Below, one piece after another: positions 24,894 to 34,091 of a stretch of 64,000 bases of DNA. Location: positions 1-64,000 of the forward strand of contig JAPLTX010000016.1 of the NCBI GenBank assembly GCA_026397915.1, read 5' to 3'. The stretch's first letter is position 1. Every line of letters begins with the position of its first letter. Under the pieces are notes generated by a model. It was not told where the DNA came from. It saw nothing but the letters and a program-made list of their open reading frames with translations, and searched no databases. The translations under genes and the position numbers were made by a program. The DNA is from Verrucomicrobiota bacterium. GTDB lineage: Bacteria; Verrucomicrobiota; Verrucomicrobiia; CAIQCK01.

Positions 24894-26258
24894 ATGAAAA
24901 AGCTGATTCCTCTGTCCCTGTTCCTCTGTCCCATTCTTGTCCTCGCCGCGCCTGTCGCCAAAAAAGACAGCGCAGTCAAGCCGCCGAAGGGTTTCACCGC
25001 GCTGTTCAACGGCAAGAACCTCGCCGGCTGGTGGGGCGCGTCCACCGAAGACCCGCGCAAGTGGATGGCGCTCTCGTCGGAGGAGTTCAAGAAGAAGCAT
25101 GACGCCAGCGTCGAGGACATTAACCAGCACTGGCGCGTCGAAAAGGGCGAACTGGTCAACGACGGCCACGGCCTCTACGCGACGACGGAGAAGAACTTCC
25201 GCGACTACGAACTGCTGATTGACTACAAAACCGTTCCAAAGGCCGACAGCGGCATCTATCTCAAGGGCGTGCCGCAGGTGCAAATCTGGGACTGGACCAA
25301 GGAAGGCGGCAAGTGGAAGATCGGTGCCGACAAAGGCTCCGGCGGTCTCTGGAACAACTCGCCCGGCGCGCCCGGCAAGGACCCGCGCGTCCGCGCGGAC
25401 AAGCCGTTCGGCCAGTGGAACCACTTCCGCATCATCCAGTGCGGCTCGCGCACGTGGGTGTGGTTCAATGGGAAGCTAGTTGTCGAAAACGCAATCTTGG
25501 AAAACTACTTCGGCCGCCGGAAGCCGAACGCGCCGCCGCCCGCCGCGACCGAACCAATCGCGCCGCTCCCGCCTGAAGGCCCGATCCAGTTGCAGACCCA
25601 CGGCGGTGAAATCCGCTGGAAGAACATCTTTATTCGCGAGATTCCCGCTGCCGAGGCGAACGCGCTGCTTCGCGGTAAAGACCTGAAAGGTTTCAAGTCG
25701 GTCTTCAACGGCAAGGACTTCAAGGGATGGGCCGGCCCGCTGGATTGCTGCGAGGTCAAGGACCGCGCGATCGTGTGGAGGGAGAAGAAAGGCGGCACGA
25801 TTTACACGAAGGAGCAATACACCAACTTCGTCGCGCGACTGGAGTTCAAGCTGCCGCCCGGCGGCAACAACGGCCTCGCCATTCGCTACAGCGGCCAGAG
25901 CAACGCGGCCTACGACGCGATGTGCGAGTGCCAGGTGCTCGACGACAACTACGAGAAGGTGCGCGGCAAGATTGACCCTCGTCAGGCGCACGGCTCGGCC
26001 TACGCGATGGTGCCCGCCGCGCGCGGCTACCAGCGCCCCATCGGGGAGTGGAACTATCAGGAAGTCACCGTCACCGGCCCGACGATGAAGGTTGAGTTGA
26101 ACGGCACGGTCATCCTTGATTGCGACCTCAGTAAGGTCACCGAGTTCATGGGCAACCACGCGCATCCTGGCAAGGACCGGCTGTCGGGCCATTTCGGTTT
26201 CGCCGGCCACAGCGACCCGGTTCAGTTCCGCAGCATCTCCATCAAACGGTTGAAGTAG
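24894..26258 (+). CDS. Tandem double-DUF1080 exported protein
   Basis: 454 residues with a signal peptide (PLSLFLCPILVLAAP). It contains two DUF1080 beta-sandwiches. The first (about residues 32-255) runs from FTALFNGKNLAGWWG to the IRWKNIFIREI end-strand. The second (about 265-454) runs from FKSVFNGKDFKGWAGPLDC to FRSISIKRLK. Each has its own ADSGIYLKG-like or NNGLAIRYSG strand. A Pro-rich linker interrupts the first domain. It is preceded by a single-domain paralogue and followed immediately by a sulfatase whose GTG start abuts the stop. Fusion of two copies suggests an internal dimer; substrate unknown. Confidence 0.85.
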   Translation: MKKLIPLSLFLCPILVLAAPVAKKDSAVKPPKGFTALFNGKNLAGWWGASTEDPRKWMALSSEEFKKKHDASVEDINQHWRVEKGELVNDGHGLYATTEKNFRDYELLIDYKTVPKADSGIYLKGVPQVQIWDWTKEGGKWKIGADKGSGGLWNNSPGAPGKDPRVRADKPFGQWNHFRIIQCGSRTWVWFNGKLVVENAILENYFGRRKPNAPPPAATEPIAPLPPEGPIQLQTHGGEIRWKNIFIREIPAAEANALLRGKDLKGFKSVFNGKDFKGWAGPLDCCEVKDRAIVWREKKGGTIYTKEQYTNFVARLEFKLPPGGNNGLAIRYSGQSNAAYDAMCECQVLDDNYEKVRGKIDPRQAHGSAYAMVPAARGYQRPIGEWNYQEVTVTGPTMKVELNGTVILDCDLSKVTEFMGNHAHPGKDRLSGHFGFAGHSDPVQFRSISIKRLK

Positions 26259-27668
26259 GTGAGCTTGTTGCGCGTCAGCTTTGCGGTGTGGCTGGTGGCC
26301 GGCATGTTGCCGGTCGCCATGTCCGCCGCGGAACACGCGCGGCCCAACCTCATCCTTATCGTTACCGACGACCAAGGCTATCCCGATCTCGGCTGCATCG
26401 GTTCCAAGCCCGTTCTCACGCCGACTCTCGACCGACTCGCCGCCGAAGGCGTGCGCGGGACGAGCTTCTACGTAACGTGGCCGGCTTGCACGCCGTCGCG
26501 CGGGAGCATCCTCACGGGGCGCTATCCGCAGCGCAACGGTCTCTACGACATGGTCCGCAATGACGTTACCAACTACGGCCATCGTTTCACGCCGGAGGAA
26601 TACGCCGTCTCGCCGGAGATGACGCTCGGCCTGGATGTGCGCGAGCAAACTGTCGGCGATGTGCTCAAGCGCGCGGGCTACCGCACCGGCGTGGTCGGCA
26701 AGTGGGACATGGGCCAAGCGCGGCGGTTCCTGCCATTGCAGCGCGGATTCGATTTCTTCTACGGCCATGGCAACAACGGCATTGATTACTACACCCACGA
26801 ACGCTACGGCATCCCCTCAATGTTCCGCGGCAACGAGCGCACCGAGGCCGACAAGGGCGCTTACGCCACCGACCTCTTCAAGCGCGAGGCGCTGCGGTTC
26901 GTCGCCGAGAGCAAAGACCGGCCGTGGTTTCTCTACCTCGCCTTCAACGCCCCGCACGGCGCGTCCACGTTCGGCGCCGATCCCACCGACCGCAAGACGC
27001 GGGAGGGCGTGCAGGCGCCGGAGAAATACGTCGCCATGTATCGCGGCAAGGTGAAGGACGAGCGGCTCGCGAAATACTACGCTGCGGTGACCTGCATGGA
27101 CGAGGCCATCGGCGAGATCATCGCACGCCTCAAACAATCCGGCCAAGGCGACAATACGTTCCTCATGTTTCTCTCCGACAACGGCGGCAGCGGCAACGGC
27201 GGCAACGCGCCACTCAAGGCCGGTAAAAGCGCGATGTGGGAAGGCGGCCTCCGCGTGCCATTCATCGCATGGTGGCCGGGGCGCGTGCCCGCCGGTAAAG
27301 TCAACGACGAGTTCCTCACCTCGCTCGAACTTCTGCCCACCGTCGCCGCCGCCGCGGGCGCGAAGCTGACGTCGGGCGTGAAGCTCGACGGCTTCAATCT
27401 GCTGCCCGTGCTACGCGGCGAGAAGAAGTCGCCGCGCGCGGAGATGTTCTGGCAGCGCCGTGGCGACAAAGCCGCGCGCGTGGGCCAATGGAAGTGGGTC
27501 GAGTCGGCGAAAGGCGGCGGTTTGTTCGACCTCTCCACCGACCTCGCCGAGACCCGCGATCTCTCAACGGAAAAGCCCGACGTGCTCGCCCGCGTGAAAG
27601 GCCGGTTCGAAGCTTGGAGGAAAGAGATGGACGCCGCCGAGCCGCGCGGGCCCTTCCGGGATTACTGA
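26259..27668 (+). CDS. Secreted sulfatase (arylsulfatase family), copy 1
   Basis: 469 residues, GTG start directly after the preceding stop. Signal peptide about residues 1-24. Ca-binding Asp pair in LILIVTDDQGYPDLG and the formylglycine signature Cys77-x-Pro-Ser-Arg (ACTPSRGSILTGRYPQRNG). The second-metal Asp-Asn pair is in FLSDNGGSGNGG. Activity requires oxidation of the Cys to formylglycine by a maturase that is not in this window. The C-terminus (RVGQWKWVESAKGGGLFDLSTDLAETRDLS) is typical of S1-family enzymes acting on polysaccharide sulfate esters. Substrate position cannot be read. Confidence 0.93.
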   Translation: MSLLRVSFAVWLVAGMLPVAMSAAEHARPNLILIVTDDQGYPDLGCIGSKPVLTPTLDRLAAEGVRGTSFYVTWPACTPSRGSILTGRYPQRNGLYDMVRNDVTNYGHRFTPEEYAVSPEMTLGLDVREQTVGDVLKRAGYRTGVVGKWDMGQARRFLPLQRGFDFFYGHGNNGIDYYTHERYGIPSMFRGNERTEADKGAYATDLFKREALRFVAESKDRPWFLYLAFNAPHGASTFGADPTDRKTREGVQAPEKYVAMYRGKVKDERLAKYYAAVTCMDEAIGEIIARLKQSGQGDNTFLMFLSDNGGSGNGGNAPLKAGKSAMWEGGLRVPFIAWWPGRVPAGKVNDEFLTSLELLPTVAAAAGAKLTSGVKLDGFNLLPVLRGEKKSPRAEMFWQRRGDKAARVGQWKWVESAKGGGLFDLSTDLAETRDLSTEKPDVLARVKGRFEAWRKEMDAAEPRGPFRDY

Positions 27669-27700
27669 GATGCTACGTGAAGACGCGCAGCCGCCCCCCC

Positions 27701-28927
27701 ATGAACCTGCCAATAGCGCAGCGACGGTATAGCTGGGAGCGGCGGCGTCCCGCCGCCGCACCGTTGTCACGAACCGAGCCGTGCGGCGGCGGGACGCCGC
27801 CGCTCCCAGCTAGGTTCACTGGCGCGTGGTGCGGTTACCGCAGACGAAAGGCTTTCGTCCGCCGGCTGTTCCTCAAACAACTGGTTGTCGCCTGCTTCGT
27901 CGCGCTGTCGTGGTTCTCGGCGACTGGCGCGGAGCCGACGATCACGCCCGCGCCGGAAGGCTCATTCAGCATCGTAGTGATTCCTGACTCGCAAAAGTAT
28001 CTTGGGCGCGGCACCAAAGCGCAGCCAAAGAGCACGAACGAGGTGACCAACGCCGCGCTCCAGCAGCACACGCGTTGGATTGTGAACAACCTCGACAGGC
28101 AGAGGATTGTGTTCGTCAGCCACATGGGCGACATCGTGGACAAGAACGTGACCGATCAATGGATCGTTGCGCGCCAATGCATGGACCGCCTGCACGGCCG
28201 CGTGCCTTACGGCATCTCCCCGGGCAATCACGATCACGGTCGCGCCACGCAGACAACGTTGTTCCAGCAGTTCTTTGGCGCTACGCGGTTCGCCGGGATG
28301 CCGTGGTATGGAGGCGCGTTTGACGGCGCGCGTGAACCGAAAGCTTCCGGCAACAACGCGAACAGCTTCCAGCTTTTCTCGGCGGGCGGGATGGAGTTCG
28401 TCTTCCTCCATCTGCAATGCAACGCGCCCGACGACGTGCTTCAGTGGGCTGACGGCATTCTCCGCCAGCACGCCGGACGGCGGGCGCTGGTGACGACGCA
28501 CATGGGACTGGGGCCGTTGCAGAGGCCGAAGCATGAAGACGAGTTCACGAGCGGCCCGAAAGGTCTGATGCAGTGGAAGAAATGCCACGGCGAGCGCGGC
28601 AACACGCCGGAGCAGATGTGGCAGAAGTGCTTCCGCAAGCACGCGAACCTGCGTCTGGTCTTCTGCGGCGACCAGAGCCGGACACAGGCGATGCGCCTGA
28701 CGTTGCAGAACGACCACGGCAAGCCGGTTCACGTGCTGCTGTCAGATTACATGCAGGACCGTGGCGACTGGCTGCGCGTCTGCCGCTTCCTGCCCGTCAA
28801 AAGTCGAATCGAAGTCCGCACGGTGGAGTCGCGCGACGGCCGTATCTGCGAAGGCACAAAGCTCCTGCCGGGGCCAGCCGAGCACCAGTTTCAGCTTGAT
28901 TACGAAATGCCAAAGTCCAATCTCTGA
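27701..28927 (+). CDS. Exported calcineurin-like metallophosphoesterase
   Basis: 408 residues if translation starts at the ATG at 27701, the only in-frame ATG before the domain. Metal-binding motifs are in canonical order: Asp96 in VIPDSQ, GDIVD (143-147), GNHDH (175-179), THMG and a later CGDQSR. It would hydrolyse phosphomono- or diesters with a two-metal centre. A hydrophobic segment at about residues 57-75 (LKQLVVACFVALSWFSATGA) looks like an export signal but lies ~55 residues in. The intervening residues 10-37 are encoded by a perfect 32-bp inverted repeat (27730-27812). The original start was therefore probably displaced by a repeat insertion, and N-terminal processing is uncertain. 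Confidence 0.8.
   Translation: MNLPIAQRRYSWERRRPAAAPLSRTEPCGGGTPPLPARFTGAWCGYRRRKAFVRRLFLKQLVVACFVALSWFSATGAEPTITPAPEGSFSIVVIPDSQKYLGRGTKAQPKSTNEVTNAALQQHTRWIVNNLDRQRIVFVSHMGDIVDKNVTDQWIVARQCMDRLHGRVPYGISPGNHDHGRATQTTLFQQFFGATRFAGMPWYGGAFDGAREPKASGNNANSFQLFSAGGMEFVFLHLQCNAPDDVLQWADGILRQHAGRRALVTTHMGLGPLQRPKHEDEFTSGPKGLMQWKKCHGERGNTPEQMWQKCFRKHANLRLVFCGDQSRTQAMRLTLQNDHGKPVHVLLSDYMQDRGDWLRVCRFLPVKSRIEVRTVESRDGRICEGTKLLPGPAEHQFQLDYEMPKSNL
27730..27812. repeat. Large perfect palindromic (REP-like) element, 32-bp arms
   Basis: The arms 27730-27761 and 27781-27812 are exact reverse complements. Each begins TAGCTGGGAGCGGCGGCG when read from its outer end. A 19-bp loop separates them. The element is GC-rich and falls inside the 5' coding region of the metallophosphoesterase. 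Size and shape fit a REP/MITE-type non-autonomous element. The outer end resembles in part the element at 40461 (AGCTGG...). Confidence 0.85.
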
Positions 28928-28945
28928 GTCCAAACAGTCCAAACA

Positions 28946-30352
28946 ATGCCATCGAACATGCCAATGAACACACACCTGATCCTCAACCGTCGCTCGTTCC
29001 TGAAAACCCTCGGCACCGCCACGTTGTCGGCGCCGTTCTTCACACGCAACCTCTTCTCCGCGCCGCCGAGCCGCGTGCTGCGCCACGCCAGCTTCGGCGG
29101 GGCGGGCATGGCGTGGGCCGACATCCAGGCGATCTGCTGCAACGACTTCGTCAAGCTCACCGCCGTCGCCGAGGTGGATTTGAAGCGTATCGAAGGGCTG
29201 AAGGCGAAGTTCCCCGACGTGAAGGTGTATCAGGACTGGCGACAGTTGCTCGACAAGGAAGCGAAGAACTTCGACTCCTGCAATGTCGGCACGCCGGACC
29301 ACATGCACGGGCCGATCTCGATGGCGGCGATGCAGCTCGGCAAACACGTGTATTGCCAGAAGCCGCTGTGCCACGACCTCTACGAAGTGCGGCAGCTCAC
29401 GCTCATGGCGCGGAAGAAGCGGCTGGTGACGCAGATGGGCATTCAGTGTCATTCACAGAAGGTGTATCGCATGGCGGTGGCGCTCGTGCAGAAGGGCGCG
29501 ATCGGCAAGGTGAAGGAAATCCACACGTGGAGCTGCAAGAAGTGGGGCGACGCTGGCGAGCCGTCGTCGTCGAGCGAGCCGGCGCCGGAGGGTTTCGACT
29601 GGAACCTCTGGCTTGGCGTCTCCGCCGACCGGCCGTTCATCGGCAAGGGTTACTATCATCCCGGCAACTGGCGCAAGCGGCTCGACTTCGGCACCGGCAC
29701 GTTCGGCGACATGGGCTGCCACATCTACGATCCGGTGTTCGAGGCCGCCGCGCTCACCGCGCCGATCAGTGTGCGCTCCGAAGGCCCCGCGCCGGACAAG
29801 TGGAACTGGGCCATCAACGCCGTCATCCGCTACGTCTTCCCCGGCACGCGGTTCACCGAAGGCAAGACAGTGAACGTCACCTGGTATGACGGCGACGAGC
29901 GTCCGCCAAAAGACATTCAAGCGCTCGTAGCCGAGCCGGCCAAACCCGACGACGCGAAAGCCAATCCCAAAAAGAAGCGCAAGAACAGCGGCCCCATTCC
30001 CGACCAAGGCTCGATCGTCATCGGCACCAAGGGCGTGATGCTCGTGCCGCACATCGCCATGCCGAAACTGTTCCCGGCCGATCAGTTCAAGGACTACCCG
30101 ATGCCGGAAGTGGAGAACGCCCATCACTGGACGCAGTGGGCCGAGGCGTGCATCGGCAAAGGCAAAGCTTCCGCGAACTTCGACTACGCCGGACCGCTGA
30201 CGGAAGCGGTGATCCTCGGCAGCGTCGCTGTGCGGTTCCCGCAGACCACGCTGGAGTGGAACGCCGCGAAGCTGAGGTTCACCAACGTGACGGAGGCCAA
30301 CCAGTTCGTCCGCCGCCAGTATCGCAAAGGTTGGGAAGTGAAAGGGCTGTGA
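28946..30352 (+). CDS. Gfo/Idh/MocA-family oxidoreductase with secretion leader
   Basis: 468 residues. NRRSFLKTLGTATLSAPFF at residues 14-32 is a twin-arginine-like leader, frequent in planctomycete/verrucomicrobial members. The Rossmann nucleotide-binding loop is degenerate (FGGAGMAWADI, 50-60). QKPL (138-141) replaces the usual EKP motif, and the C-terminal alpha/beta domain contains GDMGCHIYDPVF. These enzymes use tightly bound NAD(P) to oxidise or epimerise sugars, including 3-keto sugar formation, which fits the neighbouring DUF1080 proteins. The start could also be the ATG at 28958 or 28964. A DUF1080 gene follows within 3 bp of its stop. Confidence 0.88.
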   Translation: MPSNMPMNTHLILNRRSFLKTLGTATLSAPFFTRNLFSAPPSRVLRHASFGGAGMAWADIQAICCNDFVKLTAVAEVDLKRIEGLKAKFPDVKVYQDWRQLLDKEAKNFDSCNVGTPDHMHGPISMAAMQLGKHVYCQKPLCHDLYEVRQLTLMARKKRLVTQMGIQCHSQKVYRMAVALVQKGAIGKVKEIHTWSCKKWGDAGEPSSSSEPAPEGFDWNLWLGVSADRPFIGKGYYHPGNWRKRLDFGTGTFGDMGCHIYDPVFEAAALTAPISVRSEGPAPDKWNWAINAVIRYVFPGTRFTEGKTVNVTWYDGDERPPKDIQALVAEPAKPDDAKANPKKKRKNSGPIPDQGSIVIGTKGVMLVPHIAMPKLFPADQFKDYPMPEVENAHHWTQWAEACIGKGKASANFDYAGPLTEAVILGSVAVRFPQTTLEWNAAKLRFTNVTEANQFVRRQYRKGWEVKGL

Positions 30353-30354
30353 AC

Positions 30355-31038
30355 ATGAACAAAACCAGATTCATCAGCACACTCATCGCATCCATCGCCT
30401 GTGCCGCGCTCGCGAGCGCCGCCGAGGACGGCTGGGTAAAACTCTTCAACGGCAAGAACCTCGACGGATGGGAGCAGCACAGCGGCAAGGCTGAGTATCG
30501 CGTCGAGGATGGCTGCATCGTCGGCAAGACCGTCGCCAACACCGGCAACTCGTTCATGTGCACGAAGCGCAAGTTCGGCGACTTCGTCTTCGAGTTCGAG
30601 TTCAAGGTGGCCACGAACATAAACTCCGGCGTCCAGTTCCGCAGCGAAGTCTTCCCGGAGGAGAAGGAACTGACGATCAACGGGAAAGCGAAGAAGATCC
30701 CCGCCGATCGCATCCACGGCTACCAGTATGAGATTGACCCATCGGCGCGGGCCTATAGCGCCGGTGTTTATGACGAGGCGCGGCGCGGCTGGCTGGCCGA
30801 TCTCAAGGAGAAAGAGGTTGCCCGAAAGGCGTTCAAGCAAGGCGCGTGGAACAAGGGCCGCATCGAGTGCCGCGGCGATTCCATCAAGACCTGGATCAAC
30901 AACGTGCCCGCCACCGACTTCAAGGACTCAATGACGCTCTGCGGTGTCTTTGGCCTGCAAGTCCACAGCATCGGCAAGAAGGGGGTGCCCGGCAGTGAAG
31001 TTCGCTGGCGCAACATTCGGATCAAGGAGCTGAAGTAG
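30355..31038 (+). CDS. Exported DUF1080 protein, copy 3
   Basis: 227 residues, start at 30355, just after the oxidoreductase stop, giving a Sec signal peptide (LIASIACAALASAAED). Family landmarks are WVKLFNGKNLDGWEQHSGKAEYRV, FGDFVFEFEFKV, the INSGVQFRSE strand and GVPGSEVRWRNIRIKELK. Adjacency to the Gfo/Idh/MocA enzyme suggests that the two act in sequence on an oxidised disaccharide; this is inference. It is most similar in layout to the gene at 59197. Confidence 0.87.
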   Translation: MNKTRFISTLIASIACAALASAAEDGWVKLFNGKNLDGWEQHSGKAEYRVEDGCIVGKTVANTGNSFMCTKRKFGDFVFEFEFKVATNINSGVQFRSEVFPEEKELTINGKAKKIPADRIHGYQYEIDPSARAYSAGVYDEARRGWLADLKEKEVARKAFKQGAWNKGRIECRGDSIKTWINNVPATDFKDSMTLCGVFGLQVHSIGKKGVPGSEVRWRNIRIKELK

Positions 31039-31085
31039 CGCCGCTGCGCAATGTGCCGACGCTGTTTCGCAACCAGGCGATGTTC

Positions 31086-32492
31086 ATGAAGAAACTCCTC
31101 TCACTCGCGGTTGCGTGTGTGGCGATGGCCATTTGCTCCGGCGCTGACGCTGGCAAAGCGCGGCCTAACTTCCTCGTTATCATCAGCGACGACCAGCGGC
31201 CCGACACGATCCACGCGCTTGGCAACCGCGTCATCCGCACGCCGCACCTCGACAGCCTCGTCAGCGGCGGCACGGCATTCACGCGTGCTACGGCGGCCTA
31301 CCCGATTTGCGTCGCCAGCCGCGCTGAAATCCTCACCGGCGTCTGTAGTTTCCGCAACGGCGTGCCCTACGGTGGTGGCAAACTCAATCCAAACCTCACT
31401 TTCTGGGCCGAGGCGATGAAGAGTGTCGGTTACCGCACGTGGTATGTCGGCAAGTGGCACAACGACGGCACGCCAAAGACACGCGGCTACATGGAAACTC
31501 GCGGCCTCTACACCGGCGGTGGCGGCGGCAAAGAGCAGACGTTGCCACGCGACTGGGCCGGGCGAGAAGTCACTGGCTATCGCGGCTGGACATTCAAGAC
31601 GGACGATGGCCGCGCCGAGCCAGAGAAAGGCGTTGGCTTGACCGCCGACATCAGCCGGCGGTTTGCGGACGCCGCCGTCGAGCTGATCAACCGCAAACCA
31701 ACCGAGCCGTTCTTCCTGCACGTCAACTTCACCGCACCACACGATCCGCTGCACTTGCCACCTGGCTACGCCGACAAATACGATCCGCAGAGCATCCCGT
31801 TGCCGGTAAACTTCCTGCCAGAGCATCCGTTCGACCACGGCAACCTGCGCGGCCGTGACGAGCAGCTCTGGCCGTGGCCGCGCACATCCCGTGATGTTCG
31901 CGGAGAACTCGCGGCCTACTACGCCATCATCGAACACATGGACGGACAGGTCGGCCGCGTTCTCGCTGCGTTGCGCGACACCGGCCAAGCCGACAACACC
32001 ATTATCATCTTTTCCGCTGATCAGGGCCTCGCCATCGGCAGTCACGGCCTACGCGGCAAACAGAATCTGTATCAGCACACGTTCAGCGTGCCTCTTATCT
32101 TCAGCGGCCCCGGCATCCCGAAGAACCGGCGCCTCGCTGCTCAATGTTATCTGCGCGACCTGTTCCCGACGACATGCGAACTGGCTGGCGCTAAAATTCC
32201 CGAAACCGTCCAGGGCAAGAGCCTTGTTCCAGTGCTGACGGGCAAGGCCGACTCGGTCTATCCGCATCTCATCGGCTACTACACGGACACCCAGCGCGCC
32301 ATTCGCACCGACCGCTGGAAACTCATCTGGTATCCGAAGCTGGAACGCCATCAACTCTTCGACCTCGCCGCCGACCCGAACGAGTTGGAAGATCTTGCCG
32401 CCGAGCCGCGCTGCTCTGCGACGCGCGACGACCTTCGCGCGAAGCTGGAGACGTGGCTGAAGGAAAACGGCGACCCGCTCCTCTGCAAGTGA
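31086..32492 (+). CDS. Secreted sulfatase, copy 2
   Basis: 468 residues. I start at 31086 because AGG lies about 8 bp upstream and a signal peptide follows directly (MKKLLSLAVACVAMAICSGADA). ATG codons at 31080 and 31053 are alternatives. The metal site is in FLVIISDDQRPDTI. The modified-Cys signature is Cys75-Val-Ala-Ser-Arg (YPICVASRAEILTG), with Ala where the other window sulfatases have Pro; this is still within the C-x-[PA]-S-R pattern. FSADQGLAIGSHGL carries the distal metal ligands. This layout resembles enzymes for glycosaminoglycan or fucan sulfates, but substrate is unproven. Confidence 0.92.
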   Translation: MKKLLSLAVACVAMAICSGADAGKARPNFLVIISDDQRPDTIHALGNRVIRTPHLDSLVSGGTAFTRATAAYPICVASRAEILTGVCSFRNGVPYGGGKLNPNLTFWAEAMKSVGYRTWYVGKWHNDGTPKTRGYMETRGLYTGGGGGKEQTLPRDWAGREVTGYRGWTFKTDDGRAEPEKGVGLTADISRRFADAAVELINRKPTEPFFLHVNFTAPHDPLHLPPGYADKYDPQSIPLPVNFLPEHPFDHGNLRGRDEQLWPWPRTSRDVRGELAAYYAIIEHMDGQVGRVLAALRDTGQADNTIIIFSADQGLAIGSHGLRGKQNLYQHTFSVPLIFSGPGIPKNRRLAAQCYLRDLFPTTCELAGAKIPETVQGKSLVPVLTGKADSVYPHLIGYYTDTQRAIRTDRWKLIWYPKLERHQLFDLAADPNELEDLAAEPRCSATRDDLRAKLETWLKENGDPLLCK

Positions 32493-32561
32493 CGCTCTGG
32501 ATTGCGCCTGCCGTTCGTCGCAGCATTGATATGCGGGGCCGGTTTCGAGTAAAAGAACACC

Positions 32562-34091
32562 ATGAAGCTGCCACTCATCCTCACCGGGGCGCTGCTGGCG
32601 CTGGTCAACCTCGTCACTCCCTCCTCCGCCGCCGAACGCAAGCCAAACATCATCCTCCTCATCGCCGATGACCTCGGCTACGGCGACATCGGTTGCTACG
32701 GCCAGAAAAAAATCCGCACACCCAACCTCGACCGCATGGCCGCCGAGGGAATGCGGTTCACGCAAGCCTACTCCGGCAACGCTGTTTGCGCGCCGTCGCG
32801 TTGCGTGCTCATGACCGGCCTGCATCCCGGCCACGCCTACGTGCGCGACAACAGGAGCGTGAAGCCGGAAGGACAGGAGCCAATTCCCGCCGAGACGATC
32901 ACAATCTCGAAGCTGCTGAAGGCGCAGGGCTATGCCACGGGTGCGTTTGGCAAGTGGGGCCTCGGCCCGTTCGGCAGCAGCGGCGACCCGCTGAAGCAGG
33001 GCCTCGACCGGTTCTATGGCTACAACTGCCAGGGAAAGGCACACAACTTTTACCCGACCACGCTCTGGGACAACGACCGGCAGGTCACGCTCGACAACCC
33101 GGAGATTGATGCGCACGCGAACAAACTTCCCGCCGGCGCCGACCCGAACAATCCGGCGAGCTACAAGCAGTTCACCGGCAAGCAATACTCCGCCGACCTC
33201 ATCGCCGAGCAGGCGCGCCGCTTCATCCGCGACAACAAAGACCGCCCGTTCTTTCTGTTCTTCCCGACGACCGTGCCACATCTTGCGCTCCAAGTGCCCG
33301 AGGACTCGCTCGCCGAATACCTCGGCAAATGGCCCGACCCGCCCTACGCCGGCGGTCGTGGCTATCTGCCGCACTTCGCGCCGCGCGCCGCCTATGCCGC
33401 CATGATCACCCGCATGGATCGCGAGATCGGCCGCATGATGGACCTCGTGAAGGAACTCGGCCTCGACGACAACACCATCTTCCTGTTCAGCTCCGACAAC
33501 GGTCCGCTCAACGGCACACACGCTGGCTTGGCGGGAACCGATGCGGAGTTCTTCAACTCCGCGGGCGGCTTGCGCGACGGCAAAGGCACGCTCTGGGAAG
33601 GCGGCTATCGCGAGCCGTTCATCGCGCGTTGGCGGGACCGCATCGCCGCCGGCAAGACCTGCGAGCGTGTGATCGGCTTCGAGGATATGCTGCCGACGCT
33701 GGTGGAACTGGCTGGCGCAAAGGACGCGACGCCGAAAAGCGTGGACGGCATCAGTTTCGCGCCAACCTTGCTCGGCCAGAAGCAGGAAGCCCGGCCGTTC
33801 CTCTACCGCGAGTTCCCCGGTTACGGCGGCCAGCAGTGCGTGCGCGTCGGCGATTGGAAGGCCATCCGCCAGAACATGCTGCCGCGAGGCAGAGGCAAGG
33901 CCAAAGGGAAGAAGGCCCAGCCGAACATGCGCATCCAGCTTTACAACCTGAAGGACGACGTCGCCGAAACCAAGGACGTTGCCGCGCAACATCCGGACGT
34001 CGTCGCGAAGCTCGAGAAGATCATGCGCGAACAGCACACGCCGTCGTCGGTGTTCCCGTTCCCGGCGCTCGATGAGGACAAAACAAAATGA
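32562..34091 (+). CDS. Secreted arylsulfatase A-type enzyme, copy 3
   Basis: 509 residues with a signal peptide to about residue 24. ILLIADDLGYGDIGCYG binds calcium, Cys76 in NAVCAPSRCVLMTG is the formylglycine precursor, and FSSDNGPLNGTHAG completes the metal site. A His after the second glycine-rich loop (TTVPHLALQVP) is in the usual place. Its stop overlaps the start of the next sulfatase as ATGA (34088-34091), so the two are translationally coupled and presumably act on the same polymer. Confidence 0.95.
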   Translation: MKLPLILTGALLALVNLVTPSSAAERKPNIILLIADDLGYGDIGCYGQKKIRTPNLDRMAAEGMRFTQAYSGNAVCAPSRCVLMTGLHPGHAYVRDNRSVKPEGQEPIPAETITISKLLKAQGYATGAFGKWGLGPFGSSGDPLKQGLDRFYGYNCQGKAHNFYPTTLWDNDRQVTLDNPEIDAHANKLPAGADPNNPASYKQFTGKQYSADLIAEQARRFIRDNKDRPFFLFFPTTVPHLALQVPEDSLAEYLGKWPDPPYAGGRGYLPHFAPRAAYAAMITRMDREIGRMMDLVKELGLDDNTIFLFSSDNGPLNGTHAGLAGTDAEFFNSAGGLRDGKGTLWEGGYREPFIARWRDRIAAGKTCERVIGFEDMLPTLVELAGAKDATPKSVDGISFAPTLLGQKQEARPFLYREFPGYGGQQCVRVGDWKAIRQNMLPRGRGKAKGKKAQPNMRIQLYNLKDDVAETKDVAAQHPDVVAKLEKIMREQHTPSSVFPFPALDEDKTK

